64,000 bases of DNA from Burkholderia thailandensis E264. Lineage in GTDB: Bacteria; Pseudomonadota; Gammaproteobacteria; Burkholderiales; Burkholderiaceae. Location: NCBI RefSeq assembly GCF_000012365.1, contig NC_007650.1, forward strand, positions 682,001 through 746,000, read 5' to 3'. Positions 35,219-47,598 of the stretch are shown here, in pieces. The position numbers and the translations under genes are program-made. The notes under the pieces are model-generated. The model saw only the letters and a program-made list of their open reading frames with translations. It ran no database searches and was not told the DNA's origin. Each line of letters begins with the position of its first letter. Within the stretch, counting starts at the first letter, position 1.

Positions 35219-37123
35219 ATGTACGACTTGCTGAAAACCATCGACGACCCGGCGGACCTGCGCCGTCTCGATCGTCGCCAACTGCAGCCGCTCGCCGACG
35301 AGCTGCGCGCGTTCGTTCTCGACAGCGTGTCGAAGACGGGCGGCCATTTGTCGTCCAATCTCGGCACGGTCGAGCTGACGATCGCGCTGCATTACGTGTT
35401 CAACACGCCGGACGACCGGATCGTGTGGGACGTCGGTCACCAGACCTATCCGCACAAGATCCTGACGGGCCGCCGCGACGGGATGAAGACGCTGCGCCAG
35501 TTCGACGGCATCTCGGGCTTTCCGCGCCGCTCGGAATCCGAATACGACACGTTCGGCACCGCGCACTCGAGCACGTCGATCTCGGCTGCGCTCGGGATGG
35601 CGATCGGCAGCAAGCTGAACGGCGACGACCGCTTCTCGATCGCGGTGATCGGCGACGGCGCGATGACGGCCGGCATGGCGTTCGAGGCGATGAACAACGC
35701 GGGCGTGTCCGAGGACGCGAAGCTCCTCGTGATCCTGAACGACAACGACATGTCGATCTCGCCGCCCGTCGGCGCGCTGAACCGCCATCTCGCGCGCCTG
35801 ATGTCGGGCCGCTTCTACGCGGCCGCGCGCGCGGGCGTCGAACGCGTGCTGAGCGTCGCGCCGCCCGTGCTCGAGCTCGCGCGCAAGCTCGAGGAGCATG
35901 CGAAGGGCATGGTGGTGCCCGCGACGCTCTTCGAGGAATTCGGCTTCAACTACATCGGGCCGATCGACGGCCACGATCTCGATTCGCTGATCCCGACGCT
36001 GCAGAACATCAAGGAACTGCGCGGCCCGCAGTTCCTGCACGTCGTGACGAAGAAGGGACAGGGCTACAAGCTCGCTGAGGCCGATCCGGTGCTCTATCAC
36101 GGGCCCGGCAAGTTCAACCCGGCGGAAGGCATCAAGCCGTCCGCGACGCCGGCGAAGAAGACCTACACGCAGGTATTCGGCGAATGGCTGTGCGACGCGG
36201 CGGAGCTCGATGCGCGCGTGGTCGGCATCACGCCCGCGATGCGCGAAGGCTCGGGCATGGTCGAGTTCGAGAAGCGCTTCCCGGAGCGCTACTACGACGT
36301 CGGCATTGCCGAGCAGCACGCGGTGACGTTCGCGGGCGGCCTCGCGACGGAAGGGCTCAAGCCCGTCGTCGCGATCTACTCGACTTTCCTGCAGCGCGCC
36401 TATGATCAGCTGATTCACGACGTCGCGCTGCAGAACCTGCCCGTCGTGTTCGCGATCGATCGCGCGGGCCTCGTCGGCGCGGACGGCGCGACGCATGCGG
36501 GCGCATACGATCTCGCATTCCTGCGCTGCATCCCGAACATGACGGTGATGGCCGCGTCGGACGAGAACGAGTGTCGCCAGATGCTGCACACCGCGCTGCA
36601 GCAGCCGAACCCGACCGCGGTCCGTTATCCGCGCGGCGCAGGCACGGGCGTTGCGACCGTCAAGGCGTTCACCGAGATTCCGCTCGGCAAGGGCGAAGTG
36701 CGCCGTCGCACGTCGCAGCCGGACGGCAAGCGCGTCGCGATTCTCGCGTTCGGCACGATGGTCGCGCCGTCGCTTGCGGCCGCCGACGCGCTCGACGCGA
36801 CCGTGGCGAACATGCGTTTCGTGAAGCCGATCGACGCCGAGCTCGTTCGAGAGCTCGCGCAGACGCACGACTACCTCGTCACCGTCGAGGAAGGCTGCGT
36901 GATGGGCGGCGCGGGCTCCGCGTGCGTCGAGGCGATGATGGAAGGCGGCGCGGTCCGTCCGGTGCTGCAGCTCGGCCTGCCGGACCGCTTCGTCGATCAC
37001 GGCGATCCGGCGAAGCTGCTTGCGATGTGCGGTCTCGACGGCGATGGCATCGCGAAATCGATTCGCGAGCGCTTCCTGAACCACGCGGCGAACGTCGCGA
37101 GTCCGGCGAAGCGCGTCGCATAA
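35219..37123 (+). CDS. dxs: 1-deoxy-D-xylulose-5-phosphate synthase
   Basis: A 634-residue thiamine-diphosphate enzyme that makes DXP from pyruvate and glyceraldehyde 3-phosphate, the first step of the MEP isoprenoid pathway. The GGHLSSNLG motif is at about 42-50. The ThDP-binding [18 protein letters not shown] follows (about 145-162). The transketolase C-terminal region has [16 protein letters not shown]. Start at 35219 ([17 protein letters not shown]) has the expected DXS opening; an upstream in-frame Met at 35183 has no support. Length is normal. Part of xseB-ispA-dxs. Confidence 0.96.
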   Translation: MYDLLKTIDDPADLRRLDRRQLQPLADELRAFVLDSVSKTGGHLSSNLGTVELTIALHYVFNTPDDRIVWDVGHQTYPHKILTGRRDGMKTLRQFDGISGFPRRSESEYDTFGTAHSSTSISAALGMAIGSKLNGDDRFSIAVIGDGAMTAGMAFEAMNNAGVSEDAKLLVILNDNDMSISPPVGALNRHLARLMSGRFYAAARAGVERVLSVAPPVLELARKLEEHAKGMVVPATLFEEFGFNYIGPIDGHDLDSLIPTLQNIKELRGPQFLHVVTKKGQGYKLAEADPVLYHGPGKFNPAEGIKPSATPAKKTYTQVFGEWLCDAAELDARVVGITPAMREGSGMVEFEKRFPERYYDVGIAEQHAVTFAGGLATEGLKPVVAIYSTFLQRAYDQLIHDVALQNLPVVFAIDRAGLVGADGATHAGAYDLAFLRCIPNMTVMAASDENECRQMLHTALQQPNPTAVRYPRGAGTGVATVKAFTEIPLGKGEVRRRTSQPDGKRVAILAFGTMVAPSLAAADALDATVANMRFVKPIDAELVRELAQTHDYLVTVEEGCVMGGAGSACVEAMMEGGAVRPVLQLGLPDRFVDHGDPAKLLAMCGLDGDGIAKSIRERFLNHAANVASPAKRVA

Positions 37124-37144
37124 CGTCGCGTCGCTTCGCATCAG

Positions 37145-37163
37145 GCCGCCGCGCGGCGGCTTT
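37145..37163 (+). terminator. Terminator after dxs
   Basis: Stem gccgcc/ggcggc around GCGC and a T3 tail, 22 bp after the dxs stop. A second hairpin, atgggcc/ggcccat (37175-37192), follows in the folE2 leader. Confidence 0.6.
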
Positions 37164-37262
37164 CCCTCGAATGCATGGGCCTGCGGGCCCATGTTGCATT
37201 TCCGGCAGGTCATGCGGTATGGCGCGATGTCGCGCCGCATGCCCCTACAAGGATCGAACAAG

Positions 37263-38072
37263 ATGAACCTGATGAATCCCGAATTCGTGATGCCCGACGT
37301 GCAGAGCACGGTCGACACCCGGCAGATGCCGATTCAGCGCGTCGGCGTGCGCGCGGTCCGGCATCCGCTGACGGTGCGCACCGCCGAAGGCGAGACGCAG
37401 GCCACCGTCGGCACCTGGAATCTGGATGTGCATCTGCCGGCCGATCAGAAGGGCACGCACATGTCGCGCTTCGTCGCGCTGCTCGAGGAGAGCGGCGGCC
37501 CGCTGACGGCCGACGCGTTTCGCGCGATGCTCGCGACGATGCTCGAGAAGCTCGAAGCGCAGGCGGGGCGCATCGAGGTGTCGTTTCCGTACTTCGTGAA
37601 CAAGACGGCGCCCGTGTCGGGCGTGCGCAGCCTGCTCGATTACGAGGTCACGCTGACGGGCGACGTGCGCGACGGGCTCACGCGCGTGTTCGCGAAGGTG
37701 CTCGTGCCCGTGACAAGCCTTTGCCCGTGCTCGAAGAAGATTTCGCAGTACGGCGCGCACAACCAGCGCTCGCACGTGACGATCGATGCTGAGCTCGCGG
37801 CCGACGTGCCGGTCGAGGATCTGATCCGGATCGCGGAGGAAGAGGCGTCGTGCGAGCTGTGGGGCCTTCTCAAGCGTCCCGACGAGAAGTTCGTCACCGA
37901 GCGCGCGTACGAGAATCCGAAGTTCGTCGAGGACTTGGTGCGCGACGTCGCGCGGCGGCTCGATGCCGACGAGCGGATCGTCGCGTACGTGCTCGAGGCG
38001 GAGAACTTCGAGTCGATTCACAATCACAGCGCGTATGCACTGATCGAGCGCGACAAGCGGCGACGCGCGTAA
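37263..38072 (+). CDS. folE2: GTP cyclohydrolase FolE2
   Basis: A 269-residue type IB GTP cyclohydrolase that makes 7,8-dihydroneopterin triphosphate, the entry to folate or queuosine precursors. The conserved metal/catalytic loop is [14 protein letters not shown], about 150-163, with its cysteine, followed by [10 protein letters not shown]. The N-terminal [14 protein letters not shown] is typical. FolE2 can use metals other than zinc, by family knowledge. The start at 37263 was chosen; the earlier Met at 37191 would include the leader hairpin. The terminator after dxs makes it probably a separate unit. Confidence 0.93.
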   Translation: MNLMNPEFVMPDVQSTVDTRQMPIQRVGVRAVRHPLTVRTAEGETQATVGTWNLDVHLPADQKGTHMSRFVALLEESGGPLTADAFRAMLATMLEKLEAQAGRIEVSFPYFVNKTAPVSGVRSLLDYEVTLTGDVRDGLTRVFAKVLVPVTSLCPCSKKISQYGAHNQRSHVTIDAELAADVPVEDLIRIAEEEASCELWGLLKRPDEKFVTERAYENPKFVEDLVRDVARRLDADERIVAYVLEAENFESIHNHSAYALIERDKRRRA

Positions 38073-38112
38073 GCGTCGACGCCGCGCGGCGACGCTCGCC
38101 GCATTCGAGGAA

Positions 38113-38140
38113 GGGGCCGTTCGAATCGAACGGCCTTTTT
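38113..38140 (+). terminator. Terminator after folE2
   Basis: Self-complementary arms ggccgttcga and tcgaacggcc (38115-38135) are followed by five Ts. It ends folE2. Confidence 0.85.
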
Positions 38141-38486
38141 CGTTTGGGCGTGGCGGCGGTGCGTGTGGGCTCGGCTCGGCGCGGCCGGTTCGGCGGCCAG
38201 GCTGCGGTTCCCGTGCGACGGGCCGCGGCCTGCGCTGCCGGCGACCGCGTTCGGCGATGATCGTCGCCGATTCGCGTGTCGGGCGAGCGTGATGTCTGGC
38301 GGCAAGTGTCGAACGGATCAGGCGGTCGCGCGGCGCGCTCGCTGGCGTCGTTTGCGCGCTTTCGTCTTCGTGCCCGGCATCTTGCGCGGGCACGAGCGCG
38401 TTACGGCTACGGCATCGCGTTCCGCCGCGAGCCGCGTCGGCGATGTCGCGCCGAAACCGTATTGCGGGCTCGTCGTGCTTCGCGCG
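38141..38486. other. Gene-free stretch between folE2 and tsaD
   Basis: About 345 bp between the convergent folE2 and tsaD genes. No reading frame is convincing and no RNA gene was seen. Confidence 0.5.
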
Positions 38487-39527
38487 CTATCGCGCGAGCG
38501 ACGCGAGGTCCCAGCGCGGTTTCACCGTGAATGCGTAGTCGCGGCTCGCCTGCGACGGCCAGCGCGCGAGCCGCAGCGCGCCCGCGAGCGCGATCATCGC
38601 GCCGTTGTCGGTGCAGAGCGCGAGGTCGGGATAATGGACGTCGAAGCCGCGCTTCCCGGCGGCGGCCGACAGCGCCGCGCGCAACTGCCGGTTCGCGCCG
38701 ACGCCGCCCGCGACGACGAGCCGCTTGAGCCGCGTCTTCTTCAGCGCGGCGAGCGACTTCGCGACGAGCACGTCGACGGCCGCGTCGACGAAGCCGCGCG
38801 CGAGATCGGCCTTCGCGCGATCGAGCTCGGCGCCGCTCGCGTGCGCGGCTTCGAGCTTCTTCATTTGCGTGAGCACGGCGGTCTTCAGCCCGCTGAAGCT
38901 GAAGTCGAGATCCCCCGAATGGAGCATCGGCCGCGGCAGCACGACCGCGCCCGGCGTGCCGGCTTCGGCGAGCTTCGACACTTCCGGTCCGCCGGGATAG
39001 CCAAGGCCGAGCAGCTTCGCGGTCTTGTCGAACGCTTCGCCGGCGGCGTCGTCGAGCGTTTCGCCGAGCGTCTCGTAGACGCCGACGTCGGTCACGCGCA
39101 TCAACTGCGTGTGGCCGCCCGACACGAGCAGCGCGACGAACGGAAACGGCGGCGGCTCGGCAACGAGGAGCGGCGACAGCAGATGCCCTTCGAGGTGATG
39201 GATGCCGATGGTCGGCTTGTCCCACGCGAACGCGAGCGCGTTCGCGATGCTCGCGCCGACGAGCAGCGCGCCCGCGAGGCCGGGCCCTTGCGTGAACGCG
39301 ATCGCGTCGATGTCCTCGCGGCGTGCGCCGCCAGCGGCGAGCACTTCCTCGAGCAGCGGCAGCGCGCGGCGAATGTGGTCGCGCGACGCGAGCTCGGGGA
39401 CGACGCCGCCGTATTCGCGGTGCATCGCAATCTGCGAGTGAAGCGCGTGCGCGAGCAGGCCGCGCCCGGTGTCGTAGAGCGCGAGGCCGGTTTCGTCGCA
39501 GGAGCTTTCGATGCCGAGAACGAGCAT
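38487..39527 (-). CDS. tsaD: tRNA N6-threonylcarbamoyladenosine transferase subunit TsaD
   Basis: A 346-residue cytosolic ASKHA-fold enzyme. With TsaB/E it installs t6A37 on ANN-reading tRNAs. The opening [20 protein letters not shown] is the family start. The metal ligands are in [13 protein letters not shown] (His111 and His115). [11 protein letters not shown] and the nucleotide-binding [12 protein letters not shown] near residue 270 are intact. Length is normal. The start at 39527 is used; the in-frame upstream Met at 39548 would add seven residues. Confidence 0.95.
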   Translation of the reverse strand: MLVLGIESSCDETGLALYDTGRGLLAHALHSQIAMHREYGGVVPELASRDHIRRALPLLEEVLAAGGARREDIDAIAFTQGPGLAGALLVGASIANALAFAWDKPTIGIHHLEGHLLSPLLVAEPPPFPFVALLVSGGHTQLMRVTDVGVYETLGETLDDAAGEAFDKTAKLLGLGYPGGPEVSKLAEAGTPGAVVLPRPMLHSGDLDFSFSGLKTAVLTQMKKLEAAHASGAELDRAKADLARGFVDAAVDVLVAKSLAALKKTRLKRLVVAGGVGANRQLRAALSAAAGKRGFDVHYPDLALCTDNGAMIALAGALRLARWPSQASRDYAFTVKPRWDLASLAR

Positions 39528-39644
39528 GGTGGTGTGCGGCGGCCGCATCGATGCGCGCGCGGCCGGAAATCAACGTAACAAAAAAGTATAACAGCGCGGC
39601 AGCCTTGCCCGCCGGGGCGTGGGCGACGCGGCGCGCGACGCGGG

Positions 39645-39650
39645 TACAAT
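39645..39650 (+). promoter_or_regulatory. Probable -10 box (TACAAT) for the HI0933 flavoprotein
   Basis: TACAAT lies 8 bp before the ATG at 39658. That would make a leaderless or nearly leaderless mRNA if used. No convincing -35 was seen. Confidence 0.35.
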
Positions 39651-39657
39651 CCGCGCC

Positions 39658-40881
39658 ATGGAAAAATTCGATATCGCCGTGATCGGCGCGGGCGCGGCCG
39701 GCATGATGACGGCCGCGGTGGCGGGGCAGCTCGGGCGGCGCGTCGTGCTGCTCGATCACTCGCCGCGGCTCGCGGAGAAGATCCGCATCTCGGGCGGCGG
39801 GCGCTGCAATTTCACGAATCTGTACGCGGGGCCGGACAACTATCTGTCCGCGAATCCGCATTTCTGCCGCTCGGCGCTCGCGCGCTACACGCCGCGCGAT
39901 TTCCTCGGGCTCCTGAAGAACTATCGCGTCACGTGGCACGAGAAGCACAAGGGCCAGCTCTTTTGCGACCACTCGAGCGATGCGATCATCGATGTGCTGA
40001 AAAGCGAGTGCGACGCGGGCGGCGTCGCGTGGCGGCGGCCGGTGACGGTCGACGCGGTGCGGCACGCGCAGGCGGACGGCTTCGCGCTCGACACGAGCGC
40101 GGGCGCGATCGGCGCGCGGGCGCTTGTTGTCGCCACGGGCGGGCTGTCGATCCCGAAGATCGGCGCGACCGATTTCGCTTACCGGATCGCGAAACAGTTC
40201 GGCCACAAACTCGTCGACACGCGGCCGGCGCTCGTTCCGCTGACCTTTTCGGCCGATGCGTGGGCGCCGTTCGCGGCGCTGTCGGGCGTGTCGCTCGAGG
40301 CAAGGGTGTTCACCGGCTCGAGGCAGGGCGGCGGTGAGTTCGTCGAGGACATCCTGCTCACCCATCGCGGACTGTCCGGGCCGGGCATCCTGCAGATTTC
40401 GAGCTACTGGCGCTCGGGCGAGCCGATTCACGTCGATCTCGTGCCGCAGCTCGACGCGGCGAACGAGCTGATCCGCGCGAAGGCCGGCTCGCGGCGCCAG
40501 ATCGGCACGCTGCTCGCCGAATGGGTGCCCGCGCGGCTCGCGCACGCATGGCTCGAGGCCGAGCGGGTGCGCGCGGACGCGCGGCTTGCCGATTTGCCCG
40601 ACAAGACGCTGCGCCGGATCGGCGAGACGCTGTCGCGCTGGACGCTCACGCCGAGCGGCACCGAGGGCTACCGGAAGGCCGAGGTGACGAAGGGCGGCGT
40701 CGACACTCGCGAGCTGTCGTCGGCGACGATGATGAGCGAGCGCGTGCCGGGCCTGTTTTTCGTCGGCGAGGCGGTCGACGTGACGGGCTGGCTCGGCGGC
40801 TACAACTTCCAGTGGGCGTGGGCGTCGGGCGTCGCGGCCGGGCGCGCGGCCGCCGACAGCGCGCGGCGCTTGACGAGTTAG
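39658..40881 (+). CDS. HI0933-family NAD(P)/FAD-dependent oxidoreductase
   Basis: A 407-residue flavoprotein. The FAD-binding motif DIAVIGAGAAGMMTAAVAGQ (about 4-23) and the family signature SGGGRCNFTN (about 42-51) are clear. The C-terminal TGWLGGYNFQWAWASGVAAG is typical of the HI0933/YhiN group. Function within the family is not settled. Start at 39658 (MEKFDIAV) is close to the TACAAT box, so translation may begin near the transcript's 5' end; the upstream in-frame Met at 39619 lies before it. It is divergent from tsaD. Confidence 0.9.
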   Translation: MEKFDIAVIGAGAAGMMTAAVAGQLGRRVVLLDHSPRLAEKIRISGGGRCNFTNLYAGPDNYLSANPHFCRSALARYTPRDFLGLLKNYRVTWHEKHKGQLFCDHSSDAIIDVLKSECDAGGVAWRRPVTVDAVRHAQADGFALDTSAGAIGARALVVATGGLSIPKIGATDFAYRIAKQFGHKLVDTRPALVPLTFSADAWAPFAALSGVSLEARVFTGSRQGGGEFVEDILLTHRGLSGPGILQISSYWRSGEPIHVDLVPQLDAANELIRAKAGSRRQIGTLLAEWVPARLAHAWLEAERVRADARLADLPDKTLRRIGETLSRWTLTPSGTEGYRKAEVTKGGVDTRELSSATMMSERVPGLFFVGEAVDVTGWLGGYNFQWAWASGVAAGRAAADSARRLTS

Positions 40882-40900
40882 TGCGTTTGTGCAGCGCGTC

Positions 40901-40909
40901 TGCTATACT
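40901..40909 (+). promoter_or_regulatory. Extended -10 promoter of rpsU
   Basis: TGC-TATACT (40901-40909) is an extended -10 element 52 bp before the rpsU start. No -35 at normal spacing was seen. Consistent with a strong ribosomal-protein promoter. Confidence 0.65.
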
Positions 40910-40960
40910 CGAAAACCTTTCTCCGCAATACCTTTACTTTCTCTTTTTACGTGACGGGTC

Positions 40961-41173
40961 ATGACGATCATCCGCGTTAAGGAAAATGAGCCTTTCGAAG
41001 TTGCGATGCGCCGCTTCAAGCGCACGATCGAAAAGAACGGTCTGCTGACGGAGTTGCGCGCGCGCGAGTTCTACGAGAAGCCGACCGCGGAGCGCAAGCG
41101 CAAGAAGGCCGCTGCGGTGAAGCGCCACTACAAGCGCATCCGCGGCCAGATGCTGCCGAAGAAGCTCTACTGA
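40961..41173 (+). CDS. rpsU: 30S ribosomal protein S21
   Basis: A 70-residue basic protein beginning [20 protein letters not shown] and ending with the basic [17 protein letters not shown] tail. It is a small-subunit protein near the anti-Shine-Dalgarno region. It opens the rpsU-yqeY-dnaG-rpoD cluster. A strong terminator follows, so most transcripts may end after rpsU. Confidence 0.97.
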   Translation: MTIIRVKENEPFEVAMRRFKRTIEKNGLLTELRAREFYEKPTAERKRKKAAAVKRHYKRIRGQMLPKKLY

Positions 41174-41252
41174 GCATTGCCCGCGCCGCGTGGTTCGCTA
41201 GGCGGCGCACCGGCGGGCTCCGCGAGCGAGGCCGTCGATGCCGAATTCGAGC

Positions 41253-41287
41253 AAACCCGCTTGAGAAACCGTCTCAAGCGGGTTTTT
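41253..41287 (+). terminator. Terminator after rpsU
   Basis: A 13-bp stem, aacccgcttgaga (41254-41266) with tctcaagcgggtt (41272-41284), a 5-base loop and T5. It separates rpsU from the downstream genes. Confidence 0.92.
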
Positions 41288-41339
41288 GTGTTGACGCCGC
41301 CAGGCGGCGTCGCATGGAATTTTTGATACCGGAAATACG

Positions 41340-41786
41340 ATGAGTCTGAGAGACCAGATCAGTGAGGACATGAAGGCCGCAATGCGCGCGAAGGAAAGCG
41401 AGCGGCTCGCGACGATCCGCCTGCTGCTTGCCGCGATCAAGCAGCGCGAGGTCGACGAGCGCGTGACGCTCGACGACGCGGGCGTCACCGCGGTGGTCGA
41501 CAAGATGATCAAGCAGCGCAGGGATTCGATCAGCCAGTTCGAGGCTGCCGGCCGCGCCGATCTCGTCGAGAAGGAGCAGGCGGAAGTGGCGGTGCTGACC
41601 GCGTACATGCCGGCACAGCTGTCGGAGGCCGAGATCGCGGCCGAAGTGCAGGCGGCGGTCGCGCAGACGGGTGCGGCGGGGCCGCAGGACATGGGCAAGG
41701 TGATGGGCGTGCTGAAGGGCAAGCTCGCCGGCCGCGCCGACATGACGGCCGTGTCCGCGCTCGTCAAGGCGGCGCTCTCGAAGTAA
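41340..41786 (+). CDS. GatB/YqeY domain protein
   Basis: A 148-residue helical protein of the YqeY family, related to the tail domain of the GatB amidotransferase subunit. SLRDQISEDMKAAMRAKESE and ERLATIRLLLAAIKQREVDE form the N-terminal helices. The C-terminal QDMGKVMGVLKGKLAGRADM is the tRNA-binding-like YqeY tail. Role unknown; often beside rpsU and dnaG. The start has no strong ribosome site. Confidence 0.9.
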   Translation: MSLRDQISEDMKAAMRAKESERLATIRLLLAAIKQREVDERVTLDDAGVTAVVDKMIKQRRDSISQFEAAGRADLVEKEQAEVAVLTAYMPAQLSEAEIAAEVQAAVAQTGAAGPQDMGKVMGVLKGKLAGRADMTAVSALVKAALSK

Positions 41787-41882
41787 CTCCCGGCCGGCGC
41801 GACGCGCGCCCGTCTCGTTCAAGCGGCCCGCGCCGGCCGCTGTGGCGCGTGTCGGCCGGCACGTCTTCCGATCGATCCAACG

Positions 41883-43760
41883 GTGATTCCGCATTCGTTC
41901 CTGCAGGATTTGCTGAACCGCGTCGACATCGTCGACGTGGTGGGCCGGTACGTGCAGCTCAAGAAGGGCGGCGCCAATTTCATGGGGCTGTGCCCGTTTC
42001 ACAACGAGAAGAGCCCGTCGTTTACGGTCAGTCCGACCAAGCAGTTCTATCATTGCTTCGGCTGCGGTGCGCACGGCACCGCGATCGGCTTCCTGATGGA
42101 GCACGCGGGGCTCACGTTTCCCGAGGCGGTGCAGGAGCTCGCGCAGTCGGTCGGGCTCACGGTGCCGCATGAACCGTCGCCGATGCGAGGCGCGGGCGGC
42201 GGCTCGGGCGAGGGCTACGCGCCGCCCGCCGCGTCGAAATCGGTCACGACCGCGCTGTCCGACGTGATGCAGACCGCCTGCGACTATTACCGCAAGCAGC
42301 TGCGCGGTGCGCCGAACGCGATCCAGTATCTGAAGCGGCGCGGCCTGACGGGCGAGATCGCGCTGCGCTTCGGGCTCGGCTACGCGCCGGACGGCTGGCA
42401 GAACCTCGAGGCGGCGTTCGACGATTATCGTCACGATTCGCTCGTCGACGCCGGCCTCGTGATCGTCAGCGATAAGACCGACGCGAACGGCGCCGCGCGC
42501 CGCTACGACCGGTTCCGCGAGCGGATCATGTTCCCGATCCGCAACGTGAAGGGGCAGGTCATCGGCTTTGGCGGCCGGGTGCTGGACGGCGGCGAGCCCA
42601 AGTATCTGAATTCGCCCGAGACGCCGCTGTTCAACAAGGGCAGCGAGTTGTACGGCCTGTTCGAGGCGAGGCTCGCGATTCGCGAGCACAAGTACGCGCT
42701 CGTCGTCGAAGGGTACATGGACGTCGTCGCGCTCGCGCAGCTCGGCTTCCCGAATGCGGTGGCGACCCTCGGCACCGCGTGCACGCCGGTCCACGTGCAG
42801 AAGCTGCTGCGGCAGACGGACACGGTCGTCTTCAGCTTCGACGGCGATGCGGCCGGCCGGCGCGCCGCGCGGCGCGCGCTCGAGGCGTGCCTGCCGCACG
42901 CGGCGGACAACCGGACGATCCGCTTCCTCTTCCTGCCCCCGGAGCACGATCCGGACAGCTACGTGCGGGAATTCGGGACGGATGCGTTTTCGGAGCAGGT
43001 GAAGCGGGCGATGCCGCTGTCGCAGTTCCTGCTGAACGAAGCGACGGCGGGTAAGGAGCTCGACCAGCCGGAAGGGCGCGCGAAGGCGCTGTTCGATGCG
43101 AAGCCGCTGCTGCAGGCGCTGCCCGCGAACGCGTTGCGCGCGCAGATCATGCATATGTTCGCGGACCGGCTGCGGATTCCGTTCGACGAAGTCGCCGCGC
43201 TCGCCGAGGTGGACGCGCGGATCGCCGCGCCGGCCCGCCAGGCGCCCGCCCGCAGCGAGCGGCGGCGCGTGACGGACAGCGAGAAGCGCGCGTTGCGCAA
43301 CCTGGTGATGCATCCCCGTATCGCGGCGGTGCTCGACGACGAGAGTGCTGCGACGCTGCGGGCGCTGCCGAGAATCGGGGAACTGTTCGACGAGGTAATC
43401 GGCCACGCGCTCGCGCTCGGAGAAGGGGCGGAATTCAGGCTTTTGTCCGACGTGCTACGCAATTCGGCCAACGCGCCCACCTACGACGAAATTTTCCGGG
43501 AAATTCTGGTCTATGATGAAAATGTCCGCGACTTGATGCAGCAGAATCCGGAAAGCGACGCGGCGCAGGAAGGATTGCGCGAGCGAGAACGGATCGCAGG
43601 TGAGGAGCTTCAGGCAGCGGTGCTCAAGATGCGCTATGACGCGTGCTGCGACAGGCTCAACAGCCTGTCGAAGCGCTCGGCGCCCTCTTCCGAGGAATTG
43701 GCGGAAATCAAGGACTTGCATCAGAACCTGGCAGACATGAAACGGAGGCTCGGGCTGTGA
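41883..43760 (+). CDS. dnaG: DNA primase DnaG
   Basis: A 625-residue replicative primase. The N-terminal CHC2 zinc-binding domain contains GLCPFHNEKSPSFTVSPTKQ and HCFGCGAHGTAIGF (about 37-68). The TOPRIM catalytic core (about 265-350) has VVEGYMDVVALAQLG and the metal site SFDGDAAGRRAARRAL. The C-terminal helicase-binding domain covers about 450-625. The start is GTG (41883); no better ATG lies near it. It is followed by rpoD after 83 bp. Confidence 0.96.
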   Translation: MIPHSFLQDLLNRVDIVDVVGRYVQLKKGGANFMGLCPFHNEKSPSFTVSPTKQFYHCFGCGAHGTAIGFLMEHAGLTFPEAVQELAQSVGLTVPHEPSPMRGAGGGSGEGYAPPAASKSVTTALSDVMQTACDYYRKQLRGAPNAIQYLKRRGLTGEIALRFGLGYAPDGWQNLEAAFDDYRHDSLVDAGLVIVSDKTDANGAARRYDRFRERIMFPIRNVKGQVIGFGGRVLDGGEPKYLNSPETPLFNKGSELYGLFEARLAIREHKYALVVEGYMDVVALAQLGFPNAVATLGTACTPVHVQKLLRQTDTVVFSFDGDAAGRRAARRALEACLPHAADNRTIRFLFLPPEHDPDSYVREFGTDAFSEQVKRAMPLSQFLLNEATAGKELDQPEGRAKALFDAKPLLQALPANALRAQIMHMFADRLRIPFDEVAALAEVDARIAAPARQAPARSERRRVTDSEKRALRNLVMHPRIAAVLDDESAATLRALPRIGELFDEVIGHALALGEGAEFRLLSDVLRNSANAPTYDEIFREILVYDENVRDLMQQNPESDAAQEGLRERERIAGEELQAAVLKMRYDACCDRLNSLSKRSAPSSEELAEIKDLHQNLADMKRRLGL

Positions 43761-43788
43761 ACCGGCCGGGGAGGGGTCTGCCTCAACG

Positions 43789-43797
43789 TGCTATAAT
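43789..43797 (+). promoter_or_regulatory. Extended -10 promoter of rpoD
   Basis: TGC-TATAAT (43789-43797), an extended -10 element 46 bp before the rpoD ATG. No -35 with standard spacing was found. It suggests that rpoD can be transcribed independently of dnaG. Confidence 0.75.
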
Positions 43798-43843
43798 ATA
43801 AGGTTTTCAGCGGTTTGTTTTCCTAGCAGAGGCGAGAATCGCG

Positions 43844-46246
<2,403 letters not shown>

Positions 46247-46265
46247 TCGTCAGACTCTGATTGAT

Positions 46266-46299
46266 CGCCGCCGGGGCGCAAAGAATCCGGCGGCGGTTT
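46266..46299 (+). terminator. Terminator after rpoD
   Basis: Nine-bp stem cgccgccgg (46266-46274) with ccggcggcg (46287-46295), 12-base loop and a short T tail. Confidence 0.75.
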
Positions 46300-46313
46300 C
46301 CTTACTTAGTTGT

Positions 46314-46319
46314 TACAAT
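46314..46319 (+). promoter_or_regulatory. Possible -10 box (TACAAT) before the second terminator
   Basis: TACAAT lies between the two hairpins after rpoD. If active it would start a transcript that meets a terminator within about 20 bases and then reaches the tRNA. No good -35 was seen. Confidence 0.3.
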
Positions 46320-46322
46320 GCC

Positions 46323-46352
46323 GACCCGGCTAGCATTACCGGGTCTTTTTTT
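46323..46352 (+). terminator. Second intrinsic terminator before the tRNA gene
   Basis: Seven-bp stem gacccgg (46323-46329) with ccgggtc (46339-46345) and seven Ts. It leaves only 18 bp before the tRNA 5' end. Confidence 0.85.
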
Positions 46353-46370
46353 GCGTCGCATTCGTTTTTA

Positions 46371-46446
46371 GGGCCTGTAGCTCAGGGGTTAGAGCAGTCG
46401 ACTCATAATCGATTGGTCGCGGGTTCGAAACCCGCCGGGCCCACCA
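46371..46446 (+). tRNA. tRNA with CAT anticodon, probably tRNA-Ile2
   Basis: A 76-nt cloverleaf. Acceptor arms GGGCCTG and CGGGCCC pair with one G-U. D-loop AGCTCAGGGGTTAGAGC, anticodon loop ACTCATAATC (CAT) and T-loop GGGTTCGAAACCC follow, and CCA is encoded. The anticodon stem and variable region match bacterial tRNA-Ile2 (CAU read as lysidine for AUA) better than elongator tRNA-Met. It is the probable attachment site of the downstream island; the integrase gene ends 25 bp after it. Confidence 0.9.
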
Positions 46447-46471
46447 CTCTTTTCTATTGAAAATCAGCGTG

Positions 46472-47593
46472 TTACGTTGATTTTTCCTTCGCCTGGGGAG
46501 GTTCTGGGGAGGAAATAGCCCTTTCCAGTCTCGCCATCTCCAAGTCGTTCTGATCCCCGTCGATCCACTTTGAGTAGGTCGTCAGGAACATCTCCACGCT
46601 GTGGCCGAGCTGCTTTGCGCAGAATGCCGGCGTCATCCCAGCCATGAGCATCGCCGTCGCGTAGCTATGCCTCATGTTGTATGGGCGTCGATAGCGAATC
46701 CCTAGGCGCTTGAGCATTGGTTCCCAATACGTCCGTCTGAAGGCGTCCTCGTCGGCCCATCCTTCGTTATATCGTGGGTCATGAAAGACGCGGCCATTCG
46801 CCATTTGGGTAAATGCGCGTTGACGCTGCAGTGCTGCAAGCGCGCGGCTATTCAAAATCACCAGCCGAGCCACCTTGGTTTTCGTCCGGTCCATCTGTTC
46901 GCCACGGACGAATGCTTTTGCTATCAGAAGCGTCCCGCTTGCGAAATCGACGTGCGGCCATTCCAGTCCGTAGATTTCGGAAGTGCGTAGGCCGGTCCAG
47001 AACCAAAATTCGGTCACGTTGTGGACCTGTCCCGGATACGAGCGCTCGGCGCAGGCAATTATCGAATTCGATTCCTCCGCCGAAAATGGATCTGGGGGCT
47101 GTTTCTGATGTTTGGCTGGTGGTACAGCGTCGGCTGGACTCTCGACAATGAGCTTATCCTTTACTGCGAGCGACAGTGCGCTGCGCAGGACGGAAAGATA
47201 GTTATTGATCGTTTTCCCAGTGAGGTCCGGCCGGTTTGCGACGGCAGTCTGGATATCGATCGTCTTTAGCGATTTAATCGAGACGCCACCCAAGGGACGT
47301 GTTTGACCAAGATCGCGGGGTGTTTCCTTCCAGAATTTGATTGCGGTTGTGTAGCCATCTTTCGTAGATTTCTCGATACGCTGTGCAGCGAGCCATCGGT
47401 CGAGCCAGTCGCCGAGTAGCAGCGAAGTGGTGGTGCCATCCTCCGGGAAGTACTCGACCATGCTGAACGTGCCGTGACGAATCCGGCTGCGAATTTCTAT
47501 TGCAAGCCGACGTGCGTATTTGACATTCGCTGGCGTGGGCAAAATCGGTTTGCCGTCAATTTTGAGCCTATCCGAATGTTTGTGTGTGAGGTG
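46472..47593 (-). pseudogene. Tyrosine integrase, N-terminus removed by an IS
   Basis: A phage-type site-specific recombinase. The core-binding region is at about SLLLGDWLDRWLAAQRIEKS. The catalytic domain has TGLRTSEIYGLEW (first Arg), YNMRHSYATAML (second Arg; the box II His is Tyr, seen in some families), LGHSVEMFLTTYSKW (His and nucleophile Tyr). The N-terminal arm-binding DUF3596-like domain is missing. The frame runs back from the TTG at 47542 through LKIDGKPILPTPANVKYA to about 47593, where the IS21 end supplies a stop. About 50 residues appear lost. The TTG start gives a 356-residue protein whose activity is doubtful. Confidence 0.85.
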
Positions 47594-47598
47594 TCATC

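Noticed and set aside
37164..37262. Riboswitch in the folE2 leader
   Set aside because: Only one short hairpin is visible and no known tetrahydrofolate or preQ1 riboswitch core could be recognised.
46472..47542. Integrase as an intact 356-residue protein with a TTG start
   Set aside because: The frame continues upstream through conserved integrase sequence (LKIDGKPILPTPANVKYA) until the IS end, so the TTG is internal and the N-terminus has been removed.
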